A stretch of 62,000 nucleotides of DNA, taken from Branchiostoma floridae (taxonomy: Eukaryota > Chordata > Leptocardii > Amphioxiformes > Branchiostomatidae). The translations under genes were made by a program, and so were the position numbers. This document shows positions 19,468 through 30,225 of this stretch, one piece after another (position 1 is the first letter of the stretch; each line of letters starts with the position of its first letter). The notes under the pieces are model-generated. The model saw only the letters and a program-made list of their open reading frames with translations, was not told the DNA's origin and did no database searches. The stretch is taken from positions 22,859,521 to 22,921,520 of the forward strand of contig NC_049979.1 of NCBI RefSeq assembly GCF_000003815.2. The letters are read 5' to 3'.

Positions 19468-20460
19468 TGTTTCTTTCTTTCTTTCTCCTGTCAAATCTTC
19501 AGAACACGGTATCTCCGTTGTTCCTCAACCGAATGACTTGAAATTTGGCACAAGGGTAGAGTGGGCCAATACCCTCGGGCGTTTTTTTCATTTTTTCCAT
19601 ATCTGTCTCTTAAATGATTTTATTAAGGTTTTTTGGTCATCTTAAGACCAAAACTGTATATTTGGGCCCCCTGTACCCTGGTATTATAACCGAATGAGCT
19701 GAAATTTGGCACAGATGTGCCTTGATAAGTCCCCCATATAGATTCAATATCAGTTTTGGTGTACAGTACAACAAAATGCTTATTTTTGCGATTTTTTGAC
19801 CAATTTTTGACCAAAAAAGGACACTTTTGGCCCCTGTACCCTGGTATTACAACCAAATGAGCTGAAATTTGACAGAGATGTGCCTTGATAATGCCCCCAT
19901 ATAAATTTAAGAAAACTTTTGGTGTACAGTACAACAAAATGCTTATTTTTGCGATTTTTTGACCAATTTTTGACCAAAAAAGGACACTTTTGGCTCCTGT
20001 ACCTTGGTATTGCAACCGAATGAGCTGAAATTTGACACAGATGTGCCTTGATAATCCCTTCATATAAATTCAATAACACTTTTGGTGTACAATGCAACAA
20101 AATGCTTATTTTTGCGATTTTTGGCCAATTTTTGACCAAAAAAGGACACTTTTGGCTCCTGTACCCTGGTATTACAATTAAATGACCTGAAATTTGGTAT
20201 AGATAGGCATTAGATACTTGGTAACAAGATTCAAGTAAAATTTTTGACATAAACAACTTTAAAATGATTAATTTTGGCACTTTTCTGAGGGGAAATTTGT
20301 TTTCTTTTGGCCTCCTGACGTGACCTTCCGTGACCCCGCACAGAGCCACACCTGTGCGCGTCAGCCGGAGAGTTAATTGAATCAAAGACCTAGCCAATCA
20401 GCGAAGAGGAGGCCAAAGGCTAATTAATATTCATAAGCGGGGCCTCATGATCCCGTATAT
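19468..20460 (+). repeat. H-family repeat, copy 6, with 163-bp tandem units
   Basis: The copy starts with TGTTTCTTTCTTTC directly after the Helitron CTAG. The hallmark CAACCGAATGACTTGAAATTT follows. Three complete units of 163, 163 and 162 bp start with CTGTACC at 19671, 19834 and 19997, and a partial unit starts at 20159. They contain GAAATTTG.CA.AGATGTGCC and GGTGTACAGTACAACAAAATG. The unit length is not a multiple of three, and the long minus-strand frames across it only reflect the repetition. The end is GCCAATCAGCGAAGAGG with GGCTAATTAATATTCATAAG. Confidence 0.85.
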
Positions 20461-20770
20461 AGCAGTGTTCCCGCCAGGGGGAGCAAAGCCCGCCTAAGGC
20501 TCTCGCATTTTAGACTATTCAGAAGGCTTTATATTGTATCAGTTCTTAGGGGCATATCTATGATAATCGCAGCAGTCACTTAACTTCTCTTCAGGAGTTT
20601 AGCGTAACACTGTTTCAGGTCAAACCGTCAAAGGCAACTAAAAACAAACTTTAACGTTACTGAGTTCAACAGTACTTATAACTTGTTATCCGAAGTTGAA
20701 ACGCTAGCGATGGTATTTTCGCTGCGCTGTTAGCTCCGTGCGACTGTTGTTGACGGTCTTATAACGGTAT
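20461..20770. mobile_element. Fold-back element, copy B (one arm only)
   Basis: From GCAGTGTTCCCGCCAGGGGG through TAGACTATTCAGAAGGCTTT, ATAATCGCAGCAGTCACTTA and ATCCGAAGTTGAAACGCTAG to GTTGACGGTC, this matches the right arm of copy A (about 3140-3530). The left arm and most of the GC-rich core are absent. The GTTAGCTCCG motif is present once, not as a palindrome. Confidence 0.75.
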
Positions 20771-21060
20771 ATTTTGCACCCCTGTACCCTGGTATGAGTA
20801 ACATTTGGTATAGATAGGCATAATATAGTTGGTAAAATGATCCAAGTAAAATGTTTGGCATAAAGTACTGTAAAAGGCTTAATTACAGCACTTTTTTTTA
20901 GGGGAAATTGGTTTTCTTTCGTTCTCCATGCCGTGACCTTTCGGACGTTCACCCCACAGAGCCGACATCTGCACCTGCGTCTAGCCGGCAGGAAGAGTTA
21001 ATTCAATTAATGGTTCAGCCAATCAGCGAAGAGGAAAGCGAAGGCTAATTAATATTCATA
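20771..21060 (+). repeat. H-family repeat, copy 7 (3' part only)
   Basis: The fragment starts at CCCCTGTACCCTGGTATGAG and continues through GGTATAGATAGGCATAATAT to CAGCCAATCAGCGAAGAGGA and GGCTAATTAATATTCATAAG. It matches the last third of copy 6 and lacks hairpin, pyrimidine tract and first hallmark. Confidence 0.75.
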
Positions 21061-21104
21061 AGCGGGACCACACAATACGTTAACTTGAAGACTCAGGCCG
21101 TACA

Positions 21105-21830
21105 GACTTCTCGCCAGGATTTTTTCAAAGCGTCGGACAGGGGTCCGGGGGCCGCCGAATGTCCCTGGCGGGGTCCAGGGGCAGGGCCACTGTGGGGGGG
21201 ACCCAGGTGGGCGAAGCCCCCCCGGAAGCTCTTGCATTTTAGGCTATTGAGAAGGCTTCTTTTATCAGTTTTTTTAGGGCCATATCTACGATAATCGTAG
21301 CAGTCACTTACTTCTCTTCAGCAGTTTGACTTTAAAATATTTCGGGTCAAAGCTTCAAAGACAACTAAAACCTCATAAACAACAAACTTAGCTCAACAGT
21401 ATACAAAAATATTGTACGGGTTGCCATCCTTAGTTGAAGCGCTTATTTATAGCGCTAGTATCTTCGCTGCGCCGTTAGCCGCCGTGCGACTTTTGTTGAC
21501 GGTCTGATATCCCTACGTCGCCGCCTCGCTGATATTCCCACGGACATGTTTAAAAAAAAATACCCAGCAAAAAACGCTGTTCTGCGTCAAATTCTATTCT
21601 ATAAAACTCAGTGTTACAGTCTAAATATTTTGTAGAAGCACCGCTGTAGGAAAGAAGGTCCAAGCAATGTAAAACATCACGTAGCATGAAGTTCGCTGTC
21701 AACTGGCACACAGCACATGACTGTTTGAAACTCTAAGTCTAATCAACAGCCGTGTTTGATTGATAGCCGGCGGTCCTATGATGAAGTCGGCGAAAGGTGC
21801 GTTAGTTAGAAAATCTGCGTTTAGTTTTGA
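21105..21830. mobile_element. Fold-back element, copy C (inverted relative to the left part of copy A)
   Basis: The stretch from CTCTTGCATTTTAGGCTATT through TACGATAATCGTAGCAGTCA, CTGATATCCCTACGTCGCCG, ATTCCCACGGACATG and GATAGCCGGCGG to AAGTCGGCGAAAGG is the reverse complement of 2410-3010. The GC-rich core is shortened to about 21110-21230. Copies A and C therefore share flanks beyond the fold-back arms. An element of at least 700 bp per side is likely. Confidence 0.75.
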
Positions 21831-22630
21831 TACGTAATTATAAGTTAGACAGTGGCGAGAATGATTATTTTCTCATCAATATTTCTCTTCAGAATTATTT
21901 GAACTTAATTGTACATCTAAACAATTGGCTTACCTGTGCAATGTTTATATGATTAATGATCAGTGTACTGAAATCATGTGTAAAGTATGGCTCCTAGTCA
22001 ATAGATCAGCATTTTCTCTATAGTGATCACCTGTCTATAGTGGCCACATTTCCTAGTGCTGTTGTTGTTTGGCATAAACTTTGAACATTTAAATTGTAAG
22101 TAACTTTAAACTGCCAGAGTTTCAGCCCAATAAAACACTCTCAGCGCCAGGGTATGAACAGACTGACCAGACAGACGAAAATAAATCCTCGAACAAGGTT
22201 CAATCGTATCTTCCGGGTCTGGCAGGAAGTTGTTAAACTAAAATAAGAATAGGCTCGATGGTTGATTGCATACAAAGTAAAACAGTTTAACAGTTTTACA
22301 GCTTGAAGAAAACAAACGCTCCTACAGTACCTGCACCTGCTTGATAATTATTAAATCGTATGCCCTACTTGAATAAAAAAAGTTCATTGCAATAATAAAT
22401 GTACCCACATCACAAGGAGCTTATACTTTTTTAAACTTACACCTAGTTATCGTACTGAAAATTGTTAATGACATTACATGAAGTCATTCAACAATTTTCA
22501 GTCATGATGAAAATTTTCTGAATGGAAGGTGTGATTATTGTCATTTTCTGAAAAATAGAAGCAAGCTCTGTTTTTACCTGGAGTCAATTCACAATACCAG
22601 TCCACTTTGGGGGATAATGTACTGTTAAGA
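21831..22630. other. AT-rich stretch without recognised genes
   Basis: Apart from a scrap of the CAGTCAAACCT-type MITE (CACCTGTCTATAGTGGCCAC near 22028) I see nothing annotatable. An inverted repeat AATTGTTAATGAC...CAACAATTTTCAG lies around 22457-22501. Confidence 0.45.
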
Positions 22631-22639
22631 GGATGTTCC

Positions 22640-22740
22640 ATTTTTGCGCAGGGGGGATTTGGAACAGTCCAATGTTGCGTGGGAAGGGGTATGGCTGAAA
22701 TATGCTGTATTTGCTCTTAAGCAAATGTCGGCCTTTCTAG
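22640..22740 (+). mobile_element. Helitron 3' end 3
   Basis: The last 100 bases (GGGGGGATTTGGAACAGTCC, GGGTATGGCTGAAATATGC) lead to the hairpin ATTTGCT-CTTA-AGCAAAT, GTCGGCCTTT and CTAG at 22737-22740, followed by T. It is nearly identical to the end at 5164. The hairpin loop differs by one base while the stem is conserved. The 5' end was not found. Confidence 0.75.
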
Positions 22741-22859
22741 TATATAGTAGAGATTTTCGGGTGTCACCTCCCCGAGGATGAACTGAACTGAACTTGGGAA
22801 TTGTCCATGCATGTTGGTTGTATACGTAATCAGGTGTGACTTTTTTCTAGTGAACAAAC

Positions 22860-23130
22860 AAAAAGGATACTCTGGGTGGCACATGAAATTACACAAAGGA
22901 AACAATAATTATTGTATTCTATTCGATTTTGTAGCAGATGAAGAGGAGACACCAAGAACGTTGTGCAGACACGTGGGTTTATGTCTTGATGGAAGTTGTC
23001 AGTTTGACAGTGCCATTATTTACCTGATGCTGGAACTCTAATGTTACTAAGAAGACAGCCCTAATGCGGCGGCTTTCAGAGGGCACAATAGTCAACTGGC
23101 TACAATAATGAAATTGTGACAGAAACACCA
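22860..23130 (+). pseudogene. Unidentified coding fragment, intact partner of 16723-17000
   Basis: An open frame carries HMKLHKGNNNYCILFDFVAD, EEETPRTLCRHVGLCLDG and SCQFDSAI before a stop near 23041. The nucleotide similarity to 16723-17000 goes on past the stop (GGGCACAATAGTCAACTGGC, GAAATTGTGACAGAAA). It is probably one exon of a repetitive transposon gene. The four cysteines suggest a small structured domain, but I cannot assign one. Confidence 0.45.
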
Positions 23131-23139
23131 GCTTTGAAT

Positions 23140-26100
23140 ATGATTAGTCTATTTGGGACAATACTGTAACTGTGATTATACAATATCAACCATGATGTCA
23201 AACATTGCATTTCATGACAGACATGAATACATTTTAATGACTTTTCAGACACCACGACATGGTATATGCTGTGTAATTTGATAATGCACTGTACTATAAA
23301 CTGTTACTCAGCACAATCAAACAATCATATACTAATTAGTTTATGTGCAAAATAAATGAGACCGTAAGTTATTACAGACACATGATTACTACATTTAACC
23401 AAAAGAATACAAAACATTAAGATATACAAAACAGACTTGGTGCAAATATATAGTGACTAACTAGAAAGGTAATATTTGCAAGCAAATACAGAATGTTACC
23501 TTCACATGGTTTAGTCTAGCATTTCTACCGGGAAGGGTAAACTGATTAGTTGCAGAAGTTGACACAGGATAAGTCAAGACATGCAAGAAGGTACAAATAA
23601 ATTTTGTTAATTTTTTATCTGTAACGTTATTCATCTTGAATAATGAACACAACGTCCAATATTGTTCCAAACAGGGTTTCACATCATCATCTCATCACAG
23701 CCCCATAGCTACAAGCCACAGGGGCAGTCTGTCTGTCCAAAAAGGTTTTCCATTTCTGACGGTCGTCAACAGAGTTTACTCGACGACATTTAGCGTGTCG
23801 TCTGCGGGAGCGTCAGGACCTATGAATTTTTTCGGCTTGGGGAGGTCCAGGGAGAAATTTCTTGGCTTGCGGAGAGAGAGCCATGGAAAAAAATGGTTTC
23901 CTTCAACAATATGTATTCAAATTTAAAAGAAAAATAAAGCTTTGAATCACTCGGGAAATTCACAATCTCTGACTTGGTGCAGGACGCGCGCCGCGAAGTT
24001 CAGTTGATAACATAAGAATAAGTTCAATTTTGCGCTTTCCGTCATTGTTGACGAGCAAACTCGGCGCGTAAGTATAGACAAATTTTGCAAAAATCTCTAA
24101 CAATCAGCGGATGTTTGCGGACTTTGCTGACTTAGATAATAACTCCTAACGCCCGCCGGCGGCGAGAGAGAAGCGAGAAGCGACTGGTCGAACCTGGTCG
24201 GCGCCCCTCCCCCTACTGTTCTGGTCAGTCGCATCGTGCTATCGCCGATGTTTTTGTTGTCATTTTCCCGGCCCCGATTAACTGTCAGTTGTTGCTACCA
24301 TAGAAGGAAAAAAAATCGAACAATATGTGAAATTAAATAAGGTACTTTCAAAATAGTAAGGTACTTTCAAAATAGTCTCCGGTAAGCCGATCGGACCTCA
24401 CATGCTTGCGCTCTATACGGCGGCGGGGCCCTACATGAAACGTGACAAATAGGTTTGCTTTTGATTCTTTAATTGACTGCTTATAAAATATGGACCGAAT
24501 CTACCGGTGTCATCATGTTGCACCAAATGTGGGCTGACCGTCTATGAAAATTAAGATGTCGAAGATATTTCCAAAAAGGTAGGCAGAGATTTGTTGATGT
24601 TGGCGGTGTTGTTTTTTTCGTAATGATTTTCTTTGTCGGACCATCGCAAACAGTGCATTCAGCCCCTTTCCACGTGAAAACATCAGCTAGATTGTATTGT
24701 GCTAGATACAGCCTCACATGAGACAAGAAGTACATACAGTCACAATTTTATTGTCAAATATTATAGAATTGAATTCTCGTTTCTGTCTACTTGAATTAGA
24801 CTAACTTCTGAAGAGAGCAAAATTAATACAAGCGTACCAAGTTACGGCACACTGCGTAGCATAAAATCGGAAGGTACATTCACAAAAACGTCTCACAGAG
24901 TTTGCCGCTTGTACTACGCAGTGCGAAGGGTTCTCCTCAGCATAATCAGTCACACTTTTACGTTTTCTATGAACCATATACCCAGTGTGAAATCGAAGGT
25001 TACACATTTCCTGTTTATGTCGCAGTAATTATAAGAGCGCAGCGCGATCGCCGTCTAGTGGAAAGGGGGCCTTACCAACTGTAAATCGCACAAATTCACA
25101 GAAACAACTGATTAGCATAATCGCTAAAATTGCCACAAATCTATTATATTCGTTCACGTCCCGCAGTTGCCGAGCACTCTCAGACCAGAAATTGATATGG
25201 CTACCCCTGCACACTGCACGTGATCTTTACAGTACGCAGCAAATCTTCGTTATGCTTCCTGTCACAGTTAATCTGTGTAAATTCATTCATATTTTGAACG
25301 GCTCAATCATTTTTTGTCAGAGTCCGCAATTCATATTTCATAAATTTCTTTTATTATTAGCAAACAATTTTGATTTACGTTTGATGTACGTAGTTTGTTT
25401 ATGCCCTCATTATCAATACGTGCCGCCCTGCACACTTCAAAACCCGTCCGCCTGTCAATCATGCAAACTTCAAGGGGTTAGGTTTCTGCTACTCTAAACT
25501 TTCGCGTTGGCTTATGCTGATTTGTGCCTGGGGCTTTGTGCTATGCCGACCACTCCCACCGTGTGTAAAGCTGTAACGGTTAAGTAGATTAATTGTAATT
25601 CACCCAGACCTCGTTTCCGTGCTCCACTTGCTTGCTGGGGACCAACGCATCGCTGTAGTAACTTACATGATGAACAACAAGGTGAGCGGAATGACCGTGA
25701 CCTAAGATGGGGAGGGCGTTCCACGCTGCAGTTAATCGTGTTTGTTCAGGTCAGTTTAATGGCGAAATAAACTCATTAAGTCCATCGTTTGTGTTTCACA
25801 TACCTTTATGTCTCAGGCGTAAAACTTTGAGTTTGCATGACGATCGTTATGCATGTTTTTTTTTTAAGTAACAGCCGGTAACACGCAGTGACCTTGCGTC
25901 TAACGTAGTCATGTGTATGTGTTTTTTGCTCAAATGTTCTTTTTGACTAAAAAATCGGTTAACTACAACCGTGACACCTATCCGTGTTTCATTTAGACGA
26001 CAGCTCTATGTATGGACTTGAAAAACGAACAGGTCTCGCTACATTTTTATGATTAACGTTTTTTTATACCAGTTACTTATCATGTCAGGAGACATCCAAA

Positions 26101-26730
26101 GAAATCCCCACGTTACCACATACATGTACACGTAACGTTACCACAGTTGTCGGCCTGTCTGAGAAAATTGCACTAGTGCTCTGAATGCGTTTGTTCACCA
26201 AATTATCGCGTGTGTACGCACAAGTGCTGGCGTGCTACACGTCGTGTGTGTTCTCGATTCTACGTAACTCAAACACAACATAGAATCTGAACAATGTTTG
26301 GATGGCTCAGAGTTAAACTGGCCTGTGCAGGTTGCAAAACCTTTAGCTTAAACAAAATCAAGAAAAGTATCGAAACTTAGATTTGACTCGATATAGACCT
26401 TAACCGAGACACATTATACTTTGGGGGCATTAAATTTCATTCTGCCTGCGATCAATTTCATTCTACCTTCCGTGAAGTTGATACTAGTATGCAAAAGGTG
26501 CCGATATGCGGCAAAATAAAGCCAAAGCTCTGTGAATTTCTTGATCTTTTATTACTTCTTGGTAAAATGAATTCCACAAATCATTCAGAGGACGGCTTCT
26601 GCCTCAATTTAGGCCGTCCAAAGCAAGATGAAGTCACCATTTGACGGGCGGCCACTTCCGTGTTGCGTAGCGGCGGTCGTTGACCTCGTTCGAATACCAT
26701 GTTCCATAACTCCCGGGCGGATTCCATAGC
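23140..26730. other. Long stretch without identified genes
   Basis: No frame longer than about 100 codons and no familiar protein motif is present on either strand. A direct repeat AAGGTACTTTCAAAATAGT occurs at about 24339 and 24358. GGTCGTTGACCTCG occurs twice, near 26667 and 26734. The stretch may include regulatory or untranslated sequence of a neighbouring gene, but nothing in it shows this. Confidence 0.45.
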
Positions 26731-26739
26731 AACCGGTCG

Positions 26740-27032
26740 TTGACCTCGGGTCCTTGGAACGTAGTTCTAACGTTCTATGGGGGCTCGAAAGTTCGATTTT
26801 GTGTTAAAATTGCTAGTTTTTTCACCCTTTTTTGCCCCATAAAATCATTTTTTCGTATCTTTGGGGGACCAAATGACCAAGGTGCAGTGTCTTATGTGCA
26901 GACCTACCAGCTTGCTGAATTACGAGATATTCCAAGGTCTAGTTTTGGAGATATTCATGTTTTTTATTTGTGCGGAAAAGAAGAAGAAGAAACAAAGCAA
27001 AAACAGTATGTACCTTCTGTGAAGGTAACATA
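26740..27032 (-). repeat. Hairpin-headed repeat related in layout to the H-family
   Basis: Read on the minus strand, a hairpin at 27032-27007 (stem TATGTTACCTTC, loop ACA) is followed by a TTTGTTTCTTCTTCTTC tract, then ATATCTCCAAAACTAGACC and a CATTTGGTCCCC segment. The order of hairpin, pyrimidine tract and body is the same as in the H-family, but the sequences differ. The plus-strand open frame across it is low complexity (KEEEETKQKQ) and not a gene. Confidence 0.5.
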
Positions 27033-27039
27033 ATTAGCT

Positions 27040-27590
27040 TTGTTCATCAATACGTATAATGTATAAGCTAATTATAAGTATAAAAACAGAATGCGATCCT
27101 TCTTGTCTGAATACAATGAACGACTTTATATGTATTTGTACTGATAATGGCATTGCAGTGCAACCATGCTATCCAATTGGATTTTACAAACATACACTTC
27201 ACTGAAAACGGCAGAGTAGGACAGTGCTGAAAAGCATATTTTTGTACTAGTGAGGTCTGTTTGTATGAAGATTGATAATACTTGTGACAATCTTGAATAT
27301 GTACAGTGACTGCCCTTGTCTTGTGTACATAAGCAGGGAAACGACGTTATTGTCTACTGTGGGTATGTAATAACAAAGTTTAGGGTCTCATAACGTGTTC
27401 ATTCTGTAGAGAAAATACGACCGATCCGTTTTTGAAATAAAATTTTCTTTCTTTAAGAACAACGGTGTCTTCTTTGTTAATGTGTGAATCACTAGCATGC
27501 TGTTTGCGTGTTGTAATCAAGAAATAAAGTGTGATTACTGAACCGTAATTCCGAGTCATTCTCAAATTGGATCTTTTTTTCAAATTCAAT
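27040..27590. other. AT-rich spacer
   Basis: There is no coding signal. An inverted pair TAATTAGC and GCTAATTA lies at about 27031-27073, next to the hairpin-headed repeat. Confidence 0.45.
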
Positions 27591-27594
27591 TTTG

Positions 27595-27670
27595 GAACAG
27601 TCCATTTTTGCAAGGAGGGGCGGAGTAAAAATAGCTGAATTTGCTCCTAAGCAAATACCGGCCTTTCTAG
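27595..27670 (+). mobile_element. Helitron 3' end 4 (divergent)
   Basis: GGAACAGTCCATTTTTGC leads to the hairpin ATTTGCT-CCTA-AGCAAAT, then ACCGGCCTTT and CTAG at 27667-27670, followed by T. The upstream part differs from the other three ends, so this is a related subfamily. The terminal hairpin and spacing are conserved. Confidence 0.7.
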
Positions 27671-27966
27671 TATTTAGGATCATTTTGTTATATCGCTGTG
27701 GCTATTGACACACTGAGTGTGCCTATAGCCTAAACAGGCTATTGACACACCGAGATTCCAGCCAGCCAATCAGAGCTTGTAACATGCCTTTCCCGACATT
27801 ATTTTGCCAAGCTCTCGTCTCATTACAAACTTTTCACATAAGTAACAGTTGTTTAGACATTTTTCGGCGGATAAGACATTAGAATCTTTGAATCTTGGAA
27901 TGAACGGACGTATTCAAGTTATGCCTTAGATTTGGATACCTGTTAATACAAGTTGGTACTGTGAAT

Positions 27967-28055
27967 GTTAGCATGGCGTAGTGGTTAGCGTGATTAGTTG
28001 CCACACTGCCGACCCCGGTTCGAACCCGCCTAGTGAAAGTTTTTTTTTTTTTTTT
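27967..28055 (+). tRNA. tRNA-like pol III promoter unit with T-run, pseudo
   Basis: An excellent A box, TGGCGTAGTGG, lies at 27974-27984 and a B box, GGTTCGAACCC, at 28017-28027, spaced as in a tRNA. A run of about 17 T follows at 28040 and would end pol III transcription. A loop TTGCCAC (anticodon GCC) is in the right place, but the acceptor and anticodon stems do not pair. It could be a SINE head or a decayed tRNA gene. Confidence 0.5.
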
Positions 28056-28059
28056 ATTG

Positions 28060-28860
28060 TCCTTTTACCTTTTTATAACATCCATTTGATATAAGAATAT
28101 TTTCGTCATGCGACCAGAACCATGAAAACCCACCTTTGGGACTTTTTGGTCTGCATTTTCAAGAGTGCATGTTTAGGTAACAGTTACGTTTATTTTTTTC
28201 AGCCGCAGAATCCACCCGCTACGTTCTTATTTTGGACGGTACACTTATTATTTCTTTTAAATTGGACCAGGGACCCCTGAAATAATAAAATGTGGGGTTT
28301 TCCAAGGATAAAAGCTCCTTGGGTTTTCTAACCATAATTCTGCGGTATTTTTGCTCAAAATTCACGCCGTCGAAGCATATATTTCCGCGCCGCTATGTCA
28401 TCCAAACATATCGGTTGATCTCGCTATGACGCTACAAAGTTCTTTCAAAATAATGAAAGTAAAACAACAACTATAACTTCGCTTCACTTGTGATATCAGT
28501 TTTGAGGCCGCAAATTCTCCCTAACGGCAGGAATTCGTCGGCAAACACAGCTGAAAACGTGTTCCAACATGGTCACATGCGGTGTTTGCATGGTACTAAA
28601 TATAGTTAGCTCATTTGCCACTTATTACCAATCCTTGCCTTCGTGCAGACTGTGCTTTTGCACTCAATCTTCCAACCAATACAACAACAAGTTCAACCTC
28701 TGCCACCGTACAGACTGCATTGTGATTAGCACAAATGCACGCTGCTCTGATGAACTACATCAAATATTGCAATATACAAAGTAATGCCATCTGATAAACA
28801 ACACGTTTCATATAAGTTGTCAAATTTGTCAAAAGACAATTAATTTATTTTTGACTAACT
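28060..28860. other. Stretch without recognised genes
   Basis: The only open frame of note (28569-28784) is Cys-rich, contains HRTDC and CTQSS segments and matches no family that I know. I do not call it a gene. Confidence 0.4.
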
Positions 28861-28869
28861 GTTCAATCT

Positions 28870-29665
28870 TACCATAGTACATATACCTGAACTGCAGTCA
28901 TTCACATACCCTCTCAACTTACCACAGTACCTCAAATTGTGCAGGCAGTACCCACTCAGCTCACCACAGTACCTGGACTCCTGCTGTGCATGCAGTACCC
29001 ACTCAGCTGAACACAGTACCTGGACTCCAGCCATGCATGCAGCTCCCACTAAGCTGACCACAATACCTGGACTCCTGCTGTGCATTCAGTACCCACTCAG
29101 CTGGCCACAATACCTGGACTCCAGCCATGCATGCAGTACCCACTCAGCTGACCACAGTACCTGGACTCCAGCCATGCATGCAGTACCCACTCAGCTATCC
29201 ACAATACCTGGACGCCTGCTGTGCATGCAGTACCCACTCAGCTGGCCACAGTACCTGGACTCCAGCCATGCATGCAGCTCCCACTAAGCTGACCACAATA
29301 CCTGGACGCCTGCTGTGCATTCAGTACCCACTCAGCTATCCACAATACCTGGACTCCTGCTGTGCATGCAGTACCCACTCAGCTGGCCACAATACCTGGA
29401 CGCCTGCTATTTATGCAGTACCCACTCAGCTGACCACAGTGCCTGGACTCCAGCTATTCATGCAGTACCCTCTCAGCTGGGCACAATACCTGGACTCCTG
29501 CTGTGCATTCAGTACCCACTCAGCTATCCACAATACCTGGACGCCTGCTGTGCATGCAGTACCCTCTCAGCTGGGCACAATATCTGGACGCCTGCTGTGC
29601 ATGCAGTACCCTCTCAGCTGACCACAGTACCTGAACTCCTGCTAAGCATACAGTACCCACTCAGC
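28870..29665 (+). repeat. 47-bp minisatellite, about 16-17 copies
   Basis: The unit starts CAGTACCCACTCAGCTGACC and goes on with ACAGTACCTGGACTCC and TGCTGTGCATG or AGCCATGCATG. The first clear starts are at 28946 and 28993, giving a 47-bp period. Because 47 is not a multiple of three and the unit has no stop in any plus-strand phase, all three frames stay open. Each reads a 47-residue repeat that cycles through the three phases (QYPLS..QYLD, STHSA.HSTWTPAMHA, VPTQLTTIPG). Nothing shows that it is translated. Confidence 0.9.
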
Positions 29666-29669
29666 TGTC

Positions 29670-30225
29670 CTTTCACAGAAATGAAATAAATTAAAATTGT
29701 TACTGTATATCCTTGAAATAATGTCTAATTATTTCATATTTATTAGTTGTCGAGGGTCAGAAAATGCAAGGTCATATTTTAAGACACCTACATATACTTG
29801 CAACAAAATTAACAGATCAATACAAGGCTTTGGCTACCATAATACGTATTTAGCAGACAAGCAAATTATCCTTACTGCACGCCAAGGCACAGCATTTTGC
29901 CTTGCCGGGCTTGAAGTGCCGACCTACCTTTTCCTGACGATATTCCTACCACGCGGCAAGGCACAGCTTTTTTAAAAAGATTTCTTGTTTTTATTTAACT
30001 ATGTTGCAGAATAATTTGACAAAAAGACAAAATGTTGTGACTTATTGCATCCACTTATCAACATTTATGTGTACGAGATGCAAGAACATCCGCATCATTT
30101 TTTATGTGCCTAGAACCCCAGCTTTCCTTTGAGGCATCAGTGATATTAAAAATGATACAGGTTGTCTAAAACTTGTTTGTACTATTACTATACTGAAGAC
30201 AATCGTGTGCCCCATGTTCCCGGAT
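29670..30225. other. Spacer without recognised genes
   Basis: It is AT-rich. A short inverted pair around GCCAAGGCACAGC (29880) and GGCAAGGCACAGC (29953) is in fact a direct repeat of AAGGCACAGC. No gene is seen. Confidence 0.4.

Noticed and set aside
19623-20397. Minus-strand open frames of 146 and 205 codons with repeated LCQISAH and FLVKNW phrases
   Set aside because: They follow the 163-bp tandem units of the H-family repeat, and the repeated peptides change phase with each unit. No start context or domain supports a gene.
23636-23926. Plus-strand frame of 96 codons with a Gly/Arg-rich centre
   Set aside because: No conserved motif, and the frame is not accompanied by splice signals; treated as chance.
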